Positions 17,530 to 27,300 of a DNA stretch of 64,000 nucleotides are shown here, piece after piece (position 1 is the first letter of the stretch; each line of letters opens with the position of its first letter). The position numbers and the translations under genes were made by a program. The notes under the pieces were generated by a model. That model was not told where the DNA came from. It saw only the letters and a list, made by a program, of their open reading frames with translations, and did no database searches. Location of the stretch: the NCBI RefSeq assembly GCF_030066995.1, contig NZ_JASJAP010000007.1:1-64000 (forward strand), in the 5' to 3' direction. The stretch is from Erythrobacter sp. (GTDB lineage: Bacteria > Pseudomonadota > Alphaproteobacteria > Sphingomonadales > Sphingomonadaceae).

Positions 17530-18507
17530 ATGCGCGCGGGCCGAGCCTTCTGGATCGCCGGAGCGCTCGCGATTGCGCTGATCCTCGTTGCCGGGGTCAT
17601 ACACCGGCGCGGAGCGACTGATGATCGCGTCGTTCTGGTTGCGCTAGATCCCGACAATCCAAGTCGAGAGCGTGTAGGCGATCTGCTCTATCGCGGCGGG
17701 ATTGATATCCCGAGAATGGACCAGAACATCGGTGGCCTCTCGGCGCTGCGTTGGGACGAGGGGAGTGGAAGCCTGGTGGCGCTCACAGACGACGCGCGCT
17801 GGGTGTGGTTTGCACCGGTTGAGAGAGATGGGCAGCTTGTCGGCGTCGCAGATATTGCGATCGGCGCGCTTCGCGGTCTCGATGGCGCTTCACTTACCGG
17901 GAAGGCGCAGGGCGACAGTGAGAGCCTGACGCGCAGCGCGCAAGGCGGATGGCTGGTAGGCTTTGAGCGCGACCATCGCATCTGGCGTTACCCGATGCTT
18001 TCCAGTCTACCCAAACCCACGGAAATTGATCCGGTTGCGATCATGGGGCCGCTTGAGGCGAATGGTGGAGCTGAAACTCTGGCGGTCGACGAACGCGCGC
18101 TGTTTCTGTGTGCTGAGAGCGAAAGACCCGCTCCCCAGCCCAATTGTTTCTGGCAAACACAGGGCATGGCACCGTCGGCTTTTCGCCTCGATCCGCCCGA
18201 AGATATGCTGGGCCTCGGTGCGGTGCCAACCGATGCGGATATGACGAGCGATGGGCGGTTGTTCGTGCTCTTCCGCAGCTACACGCCTGATCGCGGGAAC
18301 ACCGCGGGTATCCTAGTCCTTCGACCTGACGATGCCGACGAAGATCTCGCCGTCCTTCGGGCTCCGCTGACCGTCGATAACTTCGAAGGGCTCGCGGTGC
18401 GTGAAGCGGAAGACCGAACCTTCCTCTACATAGTGTCTGATGACAACTTTTCCTCAAGCCAGCGCACGCTTCTGATGAAATTCGAGGTTCTGCCCGACGC
18501 GGATTAG
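17530..18507 (+). CDS. Esterase-like activity of phytase family protein, membrane anchored or secreted
   Basis: Protein of 325 residues with an N-terminal hydrophobic segment (about 7-24, AFWIAGALAIALILVAGVI) for export or anchoring. The rest is a beta-propeller-like domain matching the phytase-like esterase family: NIGGLSALRWDEGSGSLVALTDD, GDSESLTRSAQGGWLVGFERDHRIWRY, VDNFEGLAVREAEDRTFLYIVSDDN. It probably hydrolyses phosphate or carboxyl esters in the periplasm; the substrate is unknown. It starts 10 bases after gatB and ends just before a bidirectional terminator. Confidence 0.82.
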   Translation: MRAGRAFWIAGALAIALILVAGVIHRRGATDDRVVLVALDPDNPSRERVGDLLYRGGIDIPRMDQNIGGLSALRWDEGSGSLVALTDDARWVWFAPVERDGQLVGVADIAIGALRGLDGASLTGKAQGDSESLTRSAQGGWLVGFERDHRIWRYPMLSSLPKPTEIDPVAIMGPLEANGGAETLAVDERALFLCAESERPAPQPNCFWQTQGMAPSAFRLDPPEDMLGLGAVPTDADMTSDGRLFVLFRSYTPDRGNTAGILVLRPDDADEDLAVLRAPLTVDNFEGLAVREAEDRTFLYIVSDDNFSSSQRTLLMKFEVLPDAD

Positions 18508-18511
18508 ACAC

Positions 18512-18546
18512 AAAAAAGCCGCCGGGATCGCTCCCGACGGCTTTTT
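18512..18546. terminator. Bidirectional Rho-independent terminator
   Basis: AAAAAGCCGCCGGGA and TCCCGACGGCTTTTT form a 15-bp stem with one mismatch around a TCGC loop, with A and T tracts on both sides. It serves the convergent phytase-like gene and the small minus-strand gene at 18570-18875. Confidence 0.85.
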
Positions 18547-18569
18547 CGATTTTCGCTTGTGAAGCGGGC

Positions 18570-18875
18570 TTAGCCTTCGCGCTCGCCTGTTACCGGCATC
18601 GCGCCGAACGCGCCCGCGTTCACGGTGCCGGTGAGCTGGTCGCCGTCGACCGTCGCTTCGCATTCGAGCTTCATCGGCATCGGCACGGTCATGTTCATTT
18701 CCCACTTGAGCGTGTCGCCGTCGATGGTGCCGTTTTCGACGTCCATCTGGCCCATGCCGCCGGCCATCGTGCCGGTGAAAGTGCTGCCATCATCGCCGGG
18801 GACGACGGTGAAGGTGCCGGACTGGTCCCCCATCGGGCTCTTGACGACGGTCTTGTAGGTTCCTGCAACGGACAT
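18570..18875 (-). CDS. Small conserved-type hypothetical protein, 101 residues
   Basis: Begins MSVAGTYKTVVKSPMGDQSG and consists of alternating short strands with many G, T and V (GTFTVVPGDDGSTFTGTMAG, then LKWEMNMTVPMPMKLECEATV). It resembles a small beta-barrel or lipocalin-like fold and lacks a signal peptide. The ATG at 18875 has a strong AAGGGAGAA Shine-Dalgarno; an upstream in-frame ATG at 18902 is less likely. No function is known. It shares the bidirectional terminator with the gene to its left. Confidence 0.75.
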   Translation of the reverse strand: MSVAGTYKTVVKSPMGDQSGTFTVVPGDDGSTFTGTMAGGMGQMDVENGTIDGDTLKWEMNMTVPMPMKLECEATVDGDQLTGTVNAGAFGAMPVTGEREG

Positions 18876-18953
18876 GCTGTTCTCCCTTGAGATATGTTTC
18901 ATGTGTGACCGGCGACGATCCCGACGGCCTTGGCCACGCTGTTTACACCAGTG

Positions 18954-21182
18954 TCAGTTCGCTTCAACCACATAACGCCGCTTGGCGTTCGCTTCGACAT
19001 CGTCGCGCCAGAATCGGACCGGTTTGAGCTCGTGATCGACGTAGAGTTGCATCTGATCGGCGTAGTGCGGGCTGTCCGGACGCGTGATCGCCTGGCCGAA
19101 CGGCTGGACCGATCGTGAAGAGACCCGCTCGCCGTCCTTCCACTCCACCCACTGGATGAAACTGTCGCCATGGATAAGGGCAAGCCGGCCATCCGCGTCC
19201 ACCTGCCACGTGGTCGCCGCGCGCAAGGTGTCCGATCCGCCATCGAGCGGTAGGTCGACATCGCCCTGGCGCAGCCGCAACAGCTCCGACAACGGCGGGT
19301 CGATCCGGCCAAAATGCTGGACAAGGTGATCGACGGCCGCCTGCAGCTTCTCGCGAATGTCGGGATAGTCCGCCTTGTTCTGATACTCGGCCGACATGTA
19401 GTCGCGCAGCACCAGATAGGCGAGTGCGTCGGCGGGGCCTTCGCCATCGGAATTGAGGTCCCAGCCGGTTAGCAAGTCGCGCGCCTCGGCAAGCTTGCCC
19501 TCCGCCTCCAGTTTTTCAAGGGCGCTTAGCATCGTTTCGACATAGCTCGCGCGCTCATACACGGTGTCGTACTTGATCGCCTTGAGCGCCGCGCGGTCGA
19601 GCACTTCGGCCTCGCTCAGCAATTTGTACGCTCGGCGCGAACGATTGGTCTGCTTGCGTTCGATGCCGAGGATCGGCGAGAAATCCTCCGGGCTAAGATC
19701 GCTCCCTTCGCCTGCCGCCGTGTAGGGTTCGTTGTTGGAGTTGTAGACCCATCCACTCGCCGGATTGATGAGCTTGGGCAGGCGTGCATAGCTGACCGGG
19801 CTCTCCCAGATCAGATCCGAGCGCGAGCCGTCCAGAACTCCGCGCCAGTTGGCTTTGGGATCTTCGGGCCGGTCGGGGATCGCAGCGTTGTACACATAGG
19901 CGATGTTGCCGTCTTCATCGGCGTAGATGAAATTGGTCGAGGGGATCGCCATACGCTCTAGCTGCGCCTGCCATTCATCCAGGGTCGTCGCCTTGGTCAG
20001 ACGATAATACGCGTCGAGCTGATCGGCAGTGCCCATGCCGCCATAGCGGATCGCGAAGAAGCCGTTATCGTTCGCGATCACCGGCCCGTGCACGCTGCGA
20101 TGAATTGTACGCGGGATCGGCAGGACCAGTGGGCCCATGCGCACTGGAAGAATGACGGTCTTGCTTTCCAGATCGCGCCATTCGCCATCGAGTTGGTAGC
20201 GCGTGCCGCTCTCATCCATCTGAAGCTGGTAAACGTCGATCATGTCAGGGCGATTGACCGTGTTGGTCCAGCCCAGATGTTCGTTGTGGCCGAGAAAGGG
20301 GTAGGGTGAGCCGGGGAAGTTCGCGCCCGTGAAATGCCAGCCTTCTTCGCTCTCGACGCTGAATTCGTACCAGGCCACGCCGCCGCGCAGGGGCTGGTGC
20401 GAATTTGCGATCAACGTGGTTGTGCCGCCGCCCTTTGCAGCGGTGACGGCGAACGCGTTGGAACCCAGCAGCCCCGCATCCTCGCTGCCGGGCAGGGGTA
20501 GTGGGTGAGGGCGGTGGCTCGCGACCTCGTCGGCGGCATCGGGGTCCATCAATGGCTCGGTCGATGGCGCGATCACCCGGTCTCTCGGGAAGCCGGGAAT
20601 GTCGGGGCCGAACTCGCGGTTCAGCTCCTCACCCGCAACCAGCGGCCCGATAACGTTCGCCAGCCCGAAGAAGAACGGCTGGCGCAGCACAAAGCCCGCC
20701 GCAATGTCCTCACCGTTCACTGGGAACAGGTTCGCAAGTTTTACCTCGTCGGGATGCTGGTGTGCGTATCGGTTCAGCCCCGCGGCGTAGGCTTCGAAAA
20801 GCGCTCGTGTCTCAGCCGGCAGTTTGGGAAATTCCGCCACGGCGGTGTCGCGCGCTTCGAGCAGGTGATAGGCGAAGTCCAGAACGGCGCCTTCCTGCCC
20901 GGCGATCGCGCCATAGCGGCCCCGGCTCATCGCGATCACATCCTGAAGCGTGAAGAAATCGTCTTCCGCGTGCGCCACCGCTACACCGAACGCAACGTCG
21001 GCATCGGTCTTCCCGTAGATATGCGGAACGCCATATTCGTCGCGAATGATCTCGGCGCGATAAGCCTTGCTCGAAGTCGTTGCCGAGGCGCTTGCGTAGA
21101 AAGGCTCCCAAGTCGCAAGCGCGATGAACGCGATGATGAGCACGGCGACGAAGCCGATCCCCAGGCGCATTGGCCAACTCAT
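18954..21182 (-). CDS. Penicillin-acylase-family (Ntn-hydrolase) amidase
   Basis: Exported N-terminal-nucleophile amidohydrolase of 742 residues, of the penicillin G acylase / acyl-homoserine-lactone acylase group. An N-terminal hydrophobic segment (about 8-27) directs export. EIIRDEYGVPHIYGKTDADV marks the start of the alpha chain. The autocleavage site is LLGSNAFAV, with the probable nucleophile Ser241; the beta chain continues with the FTGANFPGSPYPFLGHNEHLGW and DGNIAYVYNAAIPDR blocks. The usual substrates are N-acyl amides such as beta-lactams or quorum-sensing lactones, but specificity cannot be read here. The ATG at 21182 was chosen because it sits just before the export signal. Confidence 0.92.
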   Translation of the reverse strand: MSWPMRLGIGFVAVLIIAFIALATWEPFYASASATTSSKAYRAEIIRDEYGVPHIYGKTDADVAFGVAVAHAEDDFFTLQDVIAMSRGRYGAIAGQEGAVLDFAYHLLEARDTAVAEFPKLPAETRALFEAYAAGLNRYAHQHPDEVKLANLFPVNGEDIAAGFVLRQPFFFGLANVIGPLVAGEELNREFGPDIPGFPRDRVIAPSTEPLMDPDAADEVASHRPHPLPLPGSEDAGLLGSNAFAVTAAKGGGTTTLIANSHQPLRGGVAWYEFSVESEEGWHFTGANFPGSPYPFLGHNEHLGWTNTVNRPDMIDVYQLQMDESGTRYQLDGEWRDLESKTVILPVRMGPLVLPIPRTIHRSVHGPVIANDNGFFAIRYGGMGTADQLDAYYRLTKATTLDEWQAQLERMAIPSTNFIYADEDGNIAYVYNAAIPDRPEDPKANWRGVLDGSRSDLIWESPVSYARLPKLINPASGWVYNSNNEPYTAAGEGSDLSPEDFSPILGIERKQTNRSRRAYKLLSEAEVLDRAALKAIKYDTVYERASYVETMLSALEKLEAEGKLAEARDLLTGWDLNSDGEGPADALAYLVLRDYMSAEYQNKADYPDIREKLQAAVDHLVQHFGRIDPPLSELLRLRQGDVDLPLDGGSDTLRAATTWQVDADGRLALIHGDSFIQWVEWKDGERVSSRSVQPFGQAITRPDSPHYADQMQLYVDHELKPVRFWRDDVEANAKRRYVVEAN

Positions 21183-21325
21183 ATGTCTGTCTCTCCCGCA
21201 GATTTCGAACCGACAATTGCGGGCGCAGCAGGGCAGGTCAAGCGCAAGCCAAAGCGACGCTTGCATTTGGCTTTGACCGACCCAACTACTTGGATAACAC
21301 ACCGTTCGAAAAGCGACGCGCCAGC

Positions 21326-21356
21326 CTTGTGTTGCACAAATGCAACACTACATCTA
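21326..21356 (+). promoter_or_regulatory. Candidate heat-shock (RpoH-type) promoter of clpB containing an inverted repeat
   Basis: CTTGTG (21326-21331) and CTACATCTA (21348-21356) are 16 bases apart and resemble alphaproteobacterial RpoH -35 and -10 elements. The spacer contains a perfect inverted repeat, GTGTTGCA-CAAA-TGCAACAC (21329-21348). The site is 30-60 bases upstream of the clpB start. The promoter call is inference from weak consensus; the inverted repeat is directly visible. Confidence 0.4.
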
Positions 21357-21385
21357 GGCGGAACACTGAGTGAGGGGTTTTCTGA

Positions 21386-23965
21386 ATGAATCTCGAAAAG
21401 TTTACCGATCGCGCCAAGGGCTTCCTCCAATCCGCCCTCACCGTTGCCATTCGCATGAATCACCAGCGGATCTCGCCCGTCCACATCCTTAAAGCCCTGC
21501 TTGAGGACGATGAGGGCATGGCCGCGGGCCTGATCCAGCGCGCGGGCGGCGAGGCGGCTCTGGCCGTGAGCGCGGTGGACGCAGCGCTCGACAAGATACC
21601 CGCCGTCACGGGTGGCGGCGCGCAGTCGCAGCCGGGCCTCGATAACGATGCGGTGCGCGTTCTCGACAGCGCGGAACAGCTCGCAGATAAAGCTGGCGAC
21701 AGCTATGTTACGGTTGAGCGGCTGTTGACCGCGCTCGCGCTCGCGCCCGGCGCGAGCGGTGAGGCGATGAAGGCCGCAAGCGTCACCCCGCAAAGCCTCA
21801 ACGCGGCCATCGAAGACCTGCGTGGGGGCAAGACCGCCGACAGCGCCAACGCAGAAAGCACCTATGACGCGATGGAGAAGTTTGCGCGCGACCTGACCCA
21901 GGCGGCGCGCGACGGGAAGCTCGATCCCGTGATCGGACGCGACGAGGAAATCCGCCGCACCGTCCAGATCCTCGCGCGGCGCACGAAGAACAACCCCGCG
22001 CTGATCGGCGAACCGGGCACGGGCAAGACCGCGATTGCCGAAGGCCTGGCGTTGCGCATTGCCAATGGCGATGTTCCCGACAGCCTCAAGGGCCGCACGC
22101 TGATGAGCCTCGACATGGGCGCGCTGATTGCGGGCGCGAAATATCGCGGCGAGTTCGAGGAGCGCTTGAAGTCGGTGCTCGATGAGGTGAAGAACGCCGA
22201 GGGCAACATCATCCTTTTCATCGATGAGATGCACACGCTGATCGGGGCGGGCGCAAGCGAAGGCTCGATGGATGCCTCCAACTTGCTCAAACCCGCGCTT
22301 TCGCGCGGCGAGCTGCACTGTATCGGCGCCACCACCCTTGATGAATACCAGAAATATGTCGAGAAAGACCCCGCGCTCCAGCGGCGCTTCCAGCCCGTCT
22401 ATATCGAAGAGCCCAGCGTCGAGGACACGATCAGCATCCTGCGCGGCATCAAGGACAAGTACGAGCTGCACCACGGCGTGCGCATCACCGATGGCAGCAT
22501 CGTCGCCGCCGCGCGTTTGTCCGACCGGTACATCCAGAACCGCTTCCTGCCCGACAAGGCGATCGATCTGATGGATGAAGCCGCCTCGCGCATCCGTATG
22601 GAGGTGGAATCCAAGCCGGAAGAAATCGAGGCGCTCGACCGGCGGATCATTCAGCTCAAGATCGAGGAATCGGCGCTTGAGAAAGAGGATGACGCGGCCT
22701 CCAGGGATCGCCTTGCGAATCTGCGCGAGGAACTCGCCAATCTCGAGCAGGAATCCGCCGAACTTACCACTCGCTGGCAGAATGAGCGCGACAAGATCGA
22801 GGCGGAAGGCAAGATAAAGGAGGAGCTCGACGCCGCGCGGCTAGAACTGGAGCAGGCGCAGCGTGAAGGCGATCTCGCCAAGGCAGGCGAGCTTTCCTAC
22901 GGCCGTATTCCGGAGCTCGAAAAGCGCCTCGAGGCCGCTGAAGAACTGAGCGAGGACGCGCTGCTGCGCGAGGAAGTCACCGAAGAGGATATCGCCGCCG
23001 TTGTCAGCCGCTGGACCGGCATCCCCATCGACAAGATGATGGAGGGCGAGCGCGAGAAGCTGCTCGACATGGAGAACATCCTTGGCAAGCGCGTGATCGG
23101 CCAGGCTTCAGCGATCGAAGCGGTGTCCAAGGCCGTGCGCCGCGCCCGCGCCGGCCTGCAAGACCCGAACCGTCCGCTTGGCTCGTTCCTGTTCTTGGGG
23201 CCCACAGGTGTGGGCAAGACCGAACTCACCAAGGCGCTCGCCGGTTTCCTGTTCGACGATGATCAGGCGATGGTGCGCATCGATATGAGCGAGTTCATGG
23301 AGAAACACTCGGTCGCCCGTCTGATCGGCGCGCCTCCGGGCTATGTCGGCTATGACGAGGGCGGGGTGCTGACGGAGGCCGTCCGCCGCCGCCCCTACCA
23401 GGTCGTGCTGTTCGATGAGGTCGAGAAGGCGCATGGCGACGTTTTCAATGTGTTGTTGCAGGTGCTTGACGATGGCCGCCTGACCGACGGACAGGGCCGG
23501 GTGGTCGATTTCTCGAACACCCTGATCATCCTCACCAGCAATCTGGGCAGCCAGTTCCTCTCCAATCTGCCCGACGACGGCAAGGTCGCCGATGTCGAGG
23601 ACCAGGTCATGGACGTGGTGCGCGGGCACTTCCGGCCCGAGTTCCTGAACCGCCTGGACGAGATCATCCTGTTTCACCGCCTTGCCATGGAGCACATGGC
23701 GCCGATCGTCGCAATCCAGGTCAGGCGGGTGCAAAAGCTGCTCGACGATCGCAAGATCACGCTTGAGCTGACGGAAGCCGCGCTGCGCTGGCTTGGTCGG
23801 GTTGGCTACGATCCGGTCTATGGCGCGCGGCCGCTCAAGCGCGCGGTGCAGAGGTATTTGCAGGATCCGCTCGCCGAAATGCTGCTCGAAGGCGAAGTCG
23901 TCGACGGATCGACAGTCAAAATCGACGAAGGCGATGGCGAACTGCGCATGGAGATCGACGAATAG
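21386..23965 (+). CDS. clpB: ClpB disaggregase
   Basis: Hexameric AAA+ chaperone that extracts proteins from aggregates together with DnaK; 859 residues, the usual length. Domains in order: Clp N-domain (1-145, beginning [17 protein letters not shown]), NBD1 with Walker A GEPGTGKT near 209 and IIFLIDEMHTL-type Walker B ([12 protein letters not shown]), the coiled-coil M domain at about 400-525 rich in E, L, A and R, and NBD2 with Walker A GPTGVGKT near 605. The ATG at 21386 is unambiguous. The upstream region has a possible RpoH promoter. Confidence 0.98.
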   Translation: MNLEKFTDRAKGFLQSALTVAIRMNHQRISPVHILKALLEDDEGMAAGLIQRAGGEAALAVSAVDAALDKIPAVTGGGAQSQPGLDNDAVRVLDSAEQLADKAGDSYVTVERLLTALALAPGASGEAMKAASVTPQSLNAAIEDLRGGKTADSANAESTYDAMEKFARDLTQAARDGKLDPVIGRDEEIRRTVQILARRTKNNPALIGEPGTGKTAIAEGLALRIANGDVPDSLKGRTLMSLDMGALIAGAKYRGEFEERLKSVLDEVKNAEGNIILFIDEMHTLIGAGASEGSMDASNLLKPALSRGELHCIGATTLDEYQKYVEKDPALQRRFQPVYIEEPSVEDTISILRGIKDKYELHHGVRITDGSIVAAARLSDRYIQNRFLPDKAIDLMDEAASRIRMEVESKPEEIEALDRRIIQLKIEESALEKEDDAASRDRLANLREELANLEQESAELTTRWQNERDKIEAEGKIKEELDAARLELEQAQREGDLAKAGELSYGRIPELEKRLEAAEELSEDALLREEVTEEDIAAVVSRWTGIPIDKMMEGEREKLLDMENILGKRVIGQASAIEAVSKAVRRARAGLQDPNRPLGSFLFLGPTGVGKTELTKALAGFLFDDDQAMVRIDMSEFMEKHSVARLIGAPPGYVGYDEGGVLTEAVRRRPYQVVLFDEVEKAHGDVFNVLLQVLDDGRLTDGQGRVVDFSNTLIILTSNLGSQFLSNLPDDGKVADVEDQVMDVVRGHFRPEFLNRLDEIILFHRLAMEHMAPIVAIQVRRVQKLLDDRKITLELTEAALRWLGRVGYDPVYGARPLKRAVQRYLQDPLAEMLLEGEVVDGSTVKIDEGDGELRMEIDE

Positions 23966-24336
23966 CGACTCCGGTTCGGCCAGCGTGGGAGTAGCGGAGC
24001 TTTCCCGTCTTTACGCTTTGTGAGCCATGCGAGCCGAAATGCGCCTTGTTACGTGCAAGGCATATATTATTACGCAAGACCGGGTTTGCGGGCTTAGAAA
24101 AGTCCAAGAAGCAATTCTGTATGTGGGATTAACGACACACTCGCGTGAAATCTTCGGTGAGGCGAGAACCGACTTTGACAACAAAATGTTGCTGATGCAC
24201 AAAAAAAGGATCGCAGGGGCTAAATCGCGATCACGGACAGGGGACCAGCTCTCACGCCTGTAGGGGTACAGGCGTGAGGCAAAAGAGGTGTGTTCGCACG
24301 CGATGAAAGCTTCGGTTGTCGCAACTGGAGTTATTC
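23966..24336. other. Non-coding gap and leader of the first TonB receptor
   Basis: 371 bases with no convincing gene; short open frames here lack family features and good starts. The region is AT-richer than its flanks. Its right part contains a 12-bp perfect hairpin (24251-24278) and the receptor's GGAG ribosome site. No obvious clpB terminator with a T run was found. Confidence 0.6.
24251..24278 (+). promoter_or_regulatory. Perfect 12-bp hairpin in the receptor leader
   Basis: CTCACGCCTGTA and TACAGGCGTGAG are exact reverse complements around a GGGG loop. The hairpin ends 58 bases before the TonB receptor start and is not followed by a T run, so it is not a standard terminator. It may be a leader RNA element or a protein-binding palindrome. 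Confidence 0.55.
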
Positions 24337-27300
24337 ATGAAAACTTTTCACAGCAATTCGCTTAAGGCGCTCGCCTTTTCCGCTTCGGCTATCGCGTTTG
24401 TCATTGCCGGCCCAGTGGCCGCGCAAGAGCAAGCCGAAGATGAACAAGCCGAAGATGAACAGGTCGAGCAAGAAGAGCCGATCGATATCACCAGCGATGA
24501 CGAGGTTCCGGAGGATGAAGGGCGCATCACCGTTACGGGTTCGCGTATTGTCAAAGACACCTATTCGTCGATTTCTCCGCTGCAGGTGATCAGCACCGAG
24601 GGTCGGCAAGCAGTTGGCGCCTTCGACCCGACGCAGATTCTTCAACGGTCTGAAGCGGCGGCGGGCCTTCAAATCGACGCCACCTTTAACGGCTTTGTGC
24701 TTGATAACGGGCCGGGTTCGGAGACGATCAACCTGCGCGGTCTTGATGCAAGCCGGACGCTTGTGTTGCTGAATGGTCGCCGCCTTGCACCCGCAGGTGT
24801 GGAAGGCGCGCCGACAAGCCCGTCGACGAACCTCATTCCTGCGTCTCTTGTTGACCGTTATGATCTGTTGCTTGATGGTGCGTCGGCCATCTATGGCTCT
24901 GACGCTGTCGCGGGTGTGGTCAACATCATCCTGCGGAAAGATTTCGACGGTCTTGAGCTGTTCGCCGCGGGCGATCTCAACGAGCAAGGCGCGGGTAACG
25001 ATGCTACCCTAAGCGCTGCTTGGGGTTTTACGACCGACCGGGGCGTGTTCGGGATCGGTGCGGAGTACCGTTATCGGGACGAAATCCGCTTTAACGATCG
25101 CGACTTCTTTAACGGGTGTGACGAGCACGAAGAGATCGACCAGAACGGAAACCGTTTGAACCTCGATGTTCGCAACGCTGCAATCGTCGAGAACCGCACG
25201 CCTGGTGTATCTACGTCGCGCGATGAATGCAAAATCACCAGCCAGGTGGGCCGTCTCGTCTCGCAGTTCCAAACGTACGGAAACCTCTGGACCATCCCCG
25301 GAACCGGCAACTCGGGTATTCCGGGCCTCGACGTTTTTTTCACGGGCGGTCGGGATATCGATGCCGACGGCGACGGTCTTCGTGATGTTGACTTCCAGGA
25401 GGTCAATCGCAACGGAACAAACCTTGATCAGATTTTTTTGAGCCGGCAGGATTTGTACAACGTGATGGCCTACGGGGAATACACTTTCCCAGGCGAGGCC
25501 AACATCACGCCGTTCTTCGAGGCGAACTACACGCGCGCTGACATCAGATCGGATAACACCGGCGCTCCCCAAATTTTCCCTTATGTGCCGGGAAGCAACG
25601 AGTTCAACCCGTGCAACATTGCCAATAACGATTGCGCGGCCGCTGAAGTCACTCTGCTTGGTCGTCCGGGCGTAAACGCTGGCTTCAGCCTGCCGACTAT
25701 TCCCGTTATCTCAGTGAATGGTGATCGAAATAACTTCGACATCACGCAAGAGCAATATCGCGCCGTGCTGGGCGTTCGTGGTGACCTGCCCTTTATCGGG
25801 CCGAGCTGGTCGTTCGAATTTTCAGGCGTCTACTCGCGCTCAGAAGGCAGCTCGCTGACGCGTGGTATCCGCGAAGATAAGCTTGCCTTTGCGCTGGGCA
25901 TTGACCCGACCGCTGATTTCAACGGAGACGGTGTTGCGGATAATAACGGCGATGGCTTCGCCGATGACTATAACCAAAACAATGCGTTCCCGCCGCTCAC
26001 CGGAGGACCCTGCAACGCGGCGGGATTGGCTAATCCGGACCTGGCCTTGCCTGACCTTACACAAGGCTGCGTTGCGACTAACCTCTACGCACCGGGCTTG
26101 ATTGATCAGGTGATCGGTGATTTCGAAACGCAGGCCGAGCGCGATTACCTGTTCGGCGACCGGGTCTTTGACACGATCTACGAACAGACCATGCTTTCCG
26201 CGTTTGCTACCGGCGATCTCTTTGATCTGCCGGCAGGCCCGGTTGGCCTCGTGCTCGGTGCGGAATGGCGCGAAGACAGCATTGATTCCCGTCCGAACGA
26301 TGCCGCTGCGAACGGCCTTTTCTTCGCCTTTACCGCTGACCAGGGTGCGACAGGTTCGGCTTGGATCCGTGAAGCTTTCGGCGAAATCGATATCCCGCTT
26401 GTGGCTGGCGAAACACTCGTCGAAGAACTGAACCTTAACCTTTCGGGCCGCATCACCGATCAGGAGTTTTACGGCACCAACGGGACGTTCGCTTTGAAAG
26501 GCGGCTGGCGTCCGGTGGCACCGCTATTGCTCAAATTCAGCTACGGCACGTCGTTCCGCGCGCCGAACCTGCGTGAGAACTTTCTGCGCGGTCAGTCCGG
26601 CTTTAACACTTTCATTGACCCCTGTGCGGTTCCCGATGACGCCTACGATACCGAGACGGGCCAGTACGTTCAGTCCGGCGATAATCGTGACCCCCGAGTT
26701 CTCGAAAACTGCCGCCGTGAAGGCCGTGATCCTGAGCAGGTCGGTCTCGATCCGAACAACCCCCAACTTTCGCCCAACCAGCTCACTGGTGTGGAGGTCA
26801 TAACGGGTGGTTCGCTGGATATTGATCCTGAGACCTCTCGCTCGATAGCGACTGGTTTTGCCTTCGAGGAAAGCTTCGCAAGCGGCTTCAATTTTGCCTT
26901 CAATTTCAACTACTACGACATCAAGTTGAAGGACTCGATCGTTGAACCGAGCACGCAATTCATTCTGAACGATTGCTACACCCGGCAGGAGGAGAACCGC
27001 AGCCCGTTCTGCGATCGTATCGTGACAGGCCCGCTCGATTCCGCGACACGGGGACTAGTAACCAATGTGAACAGTGGTTTCATCAACCTCAACGAAGAAA
27101 GCGTACGTGGTATTGACCTTAACGCAACCTTCGCCAAGGATTTCACGATTGGCGGTGAAGTTTTCGACGCTAACCTGATAATTAGGGCTAACCACCTGAT
27201 CGAACGGTCCACGCTTTTTATCGGTGATGACGGTACACAAACCTTCGACGAAGATGCCGGTGAATTTGGTTTTCCTGCATGGACGGGAACGGCAACTTTC

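Noticed and set aside
21300-21385. CIRCE element controlling clpB
   Set aside because: The inverted repeat differs in sequence and spacer (4 bases instead of 9) from CIRCE.
24027-24263. Possible 78-residue gene after clpB
   Set aside because: No ribosome site, no recognisable composition, and the frame runs into the leader hairpin of the receptor.
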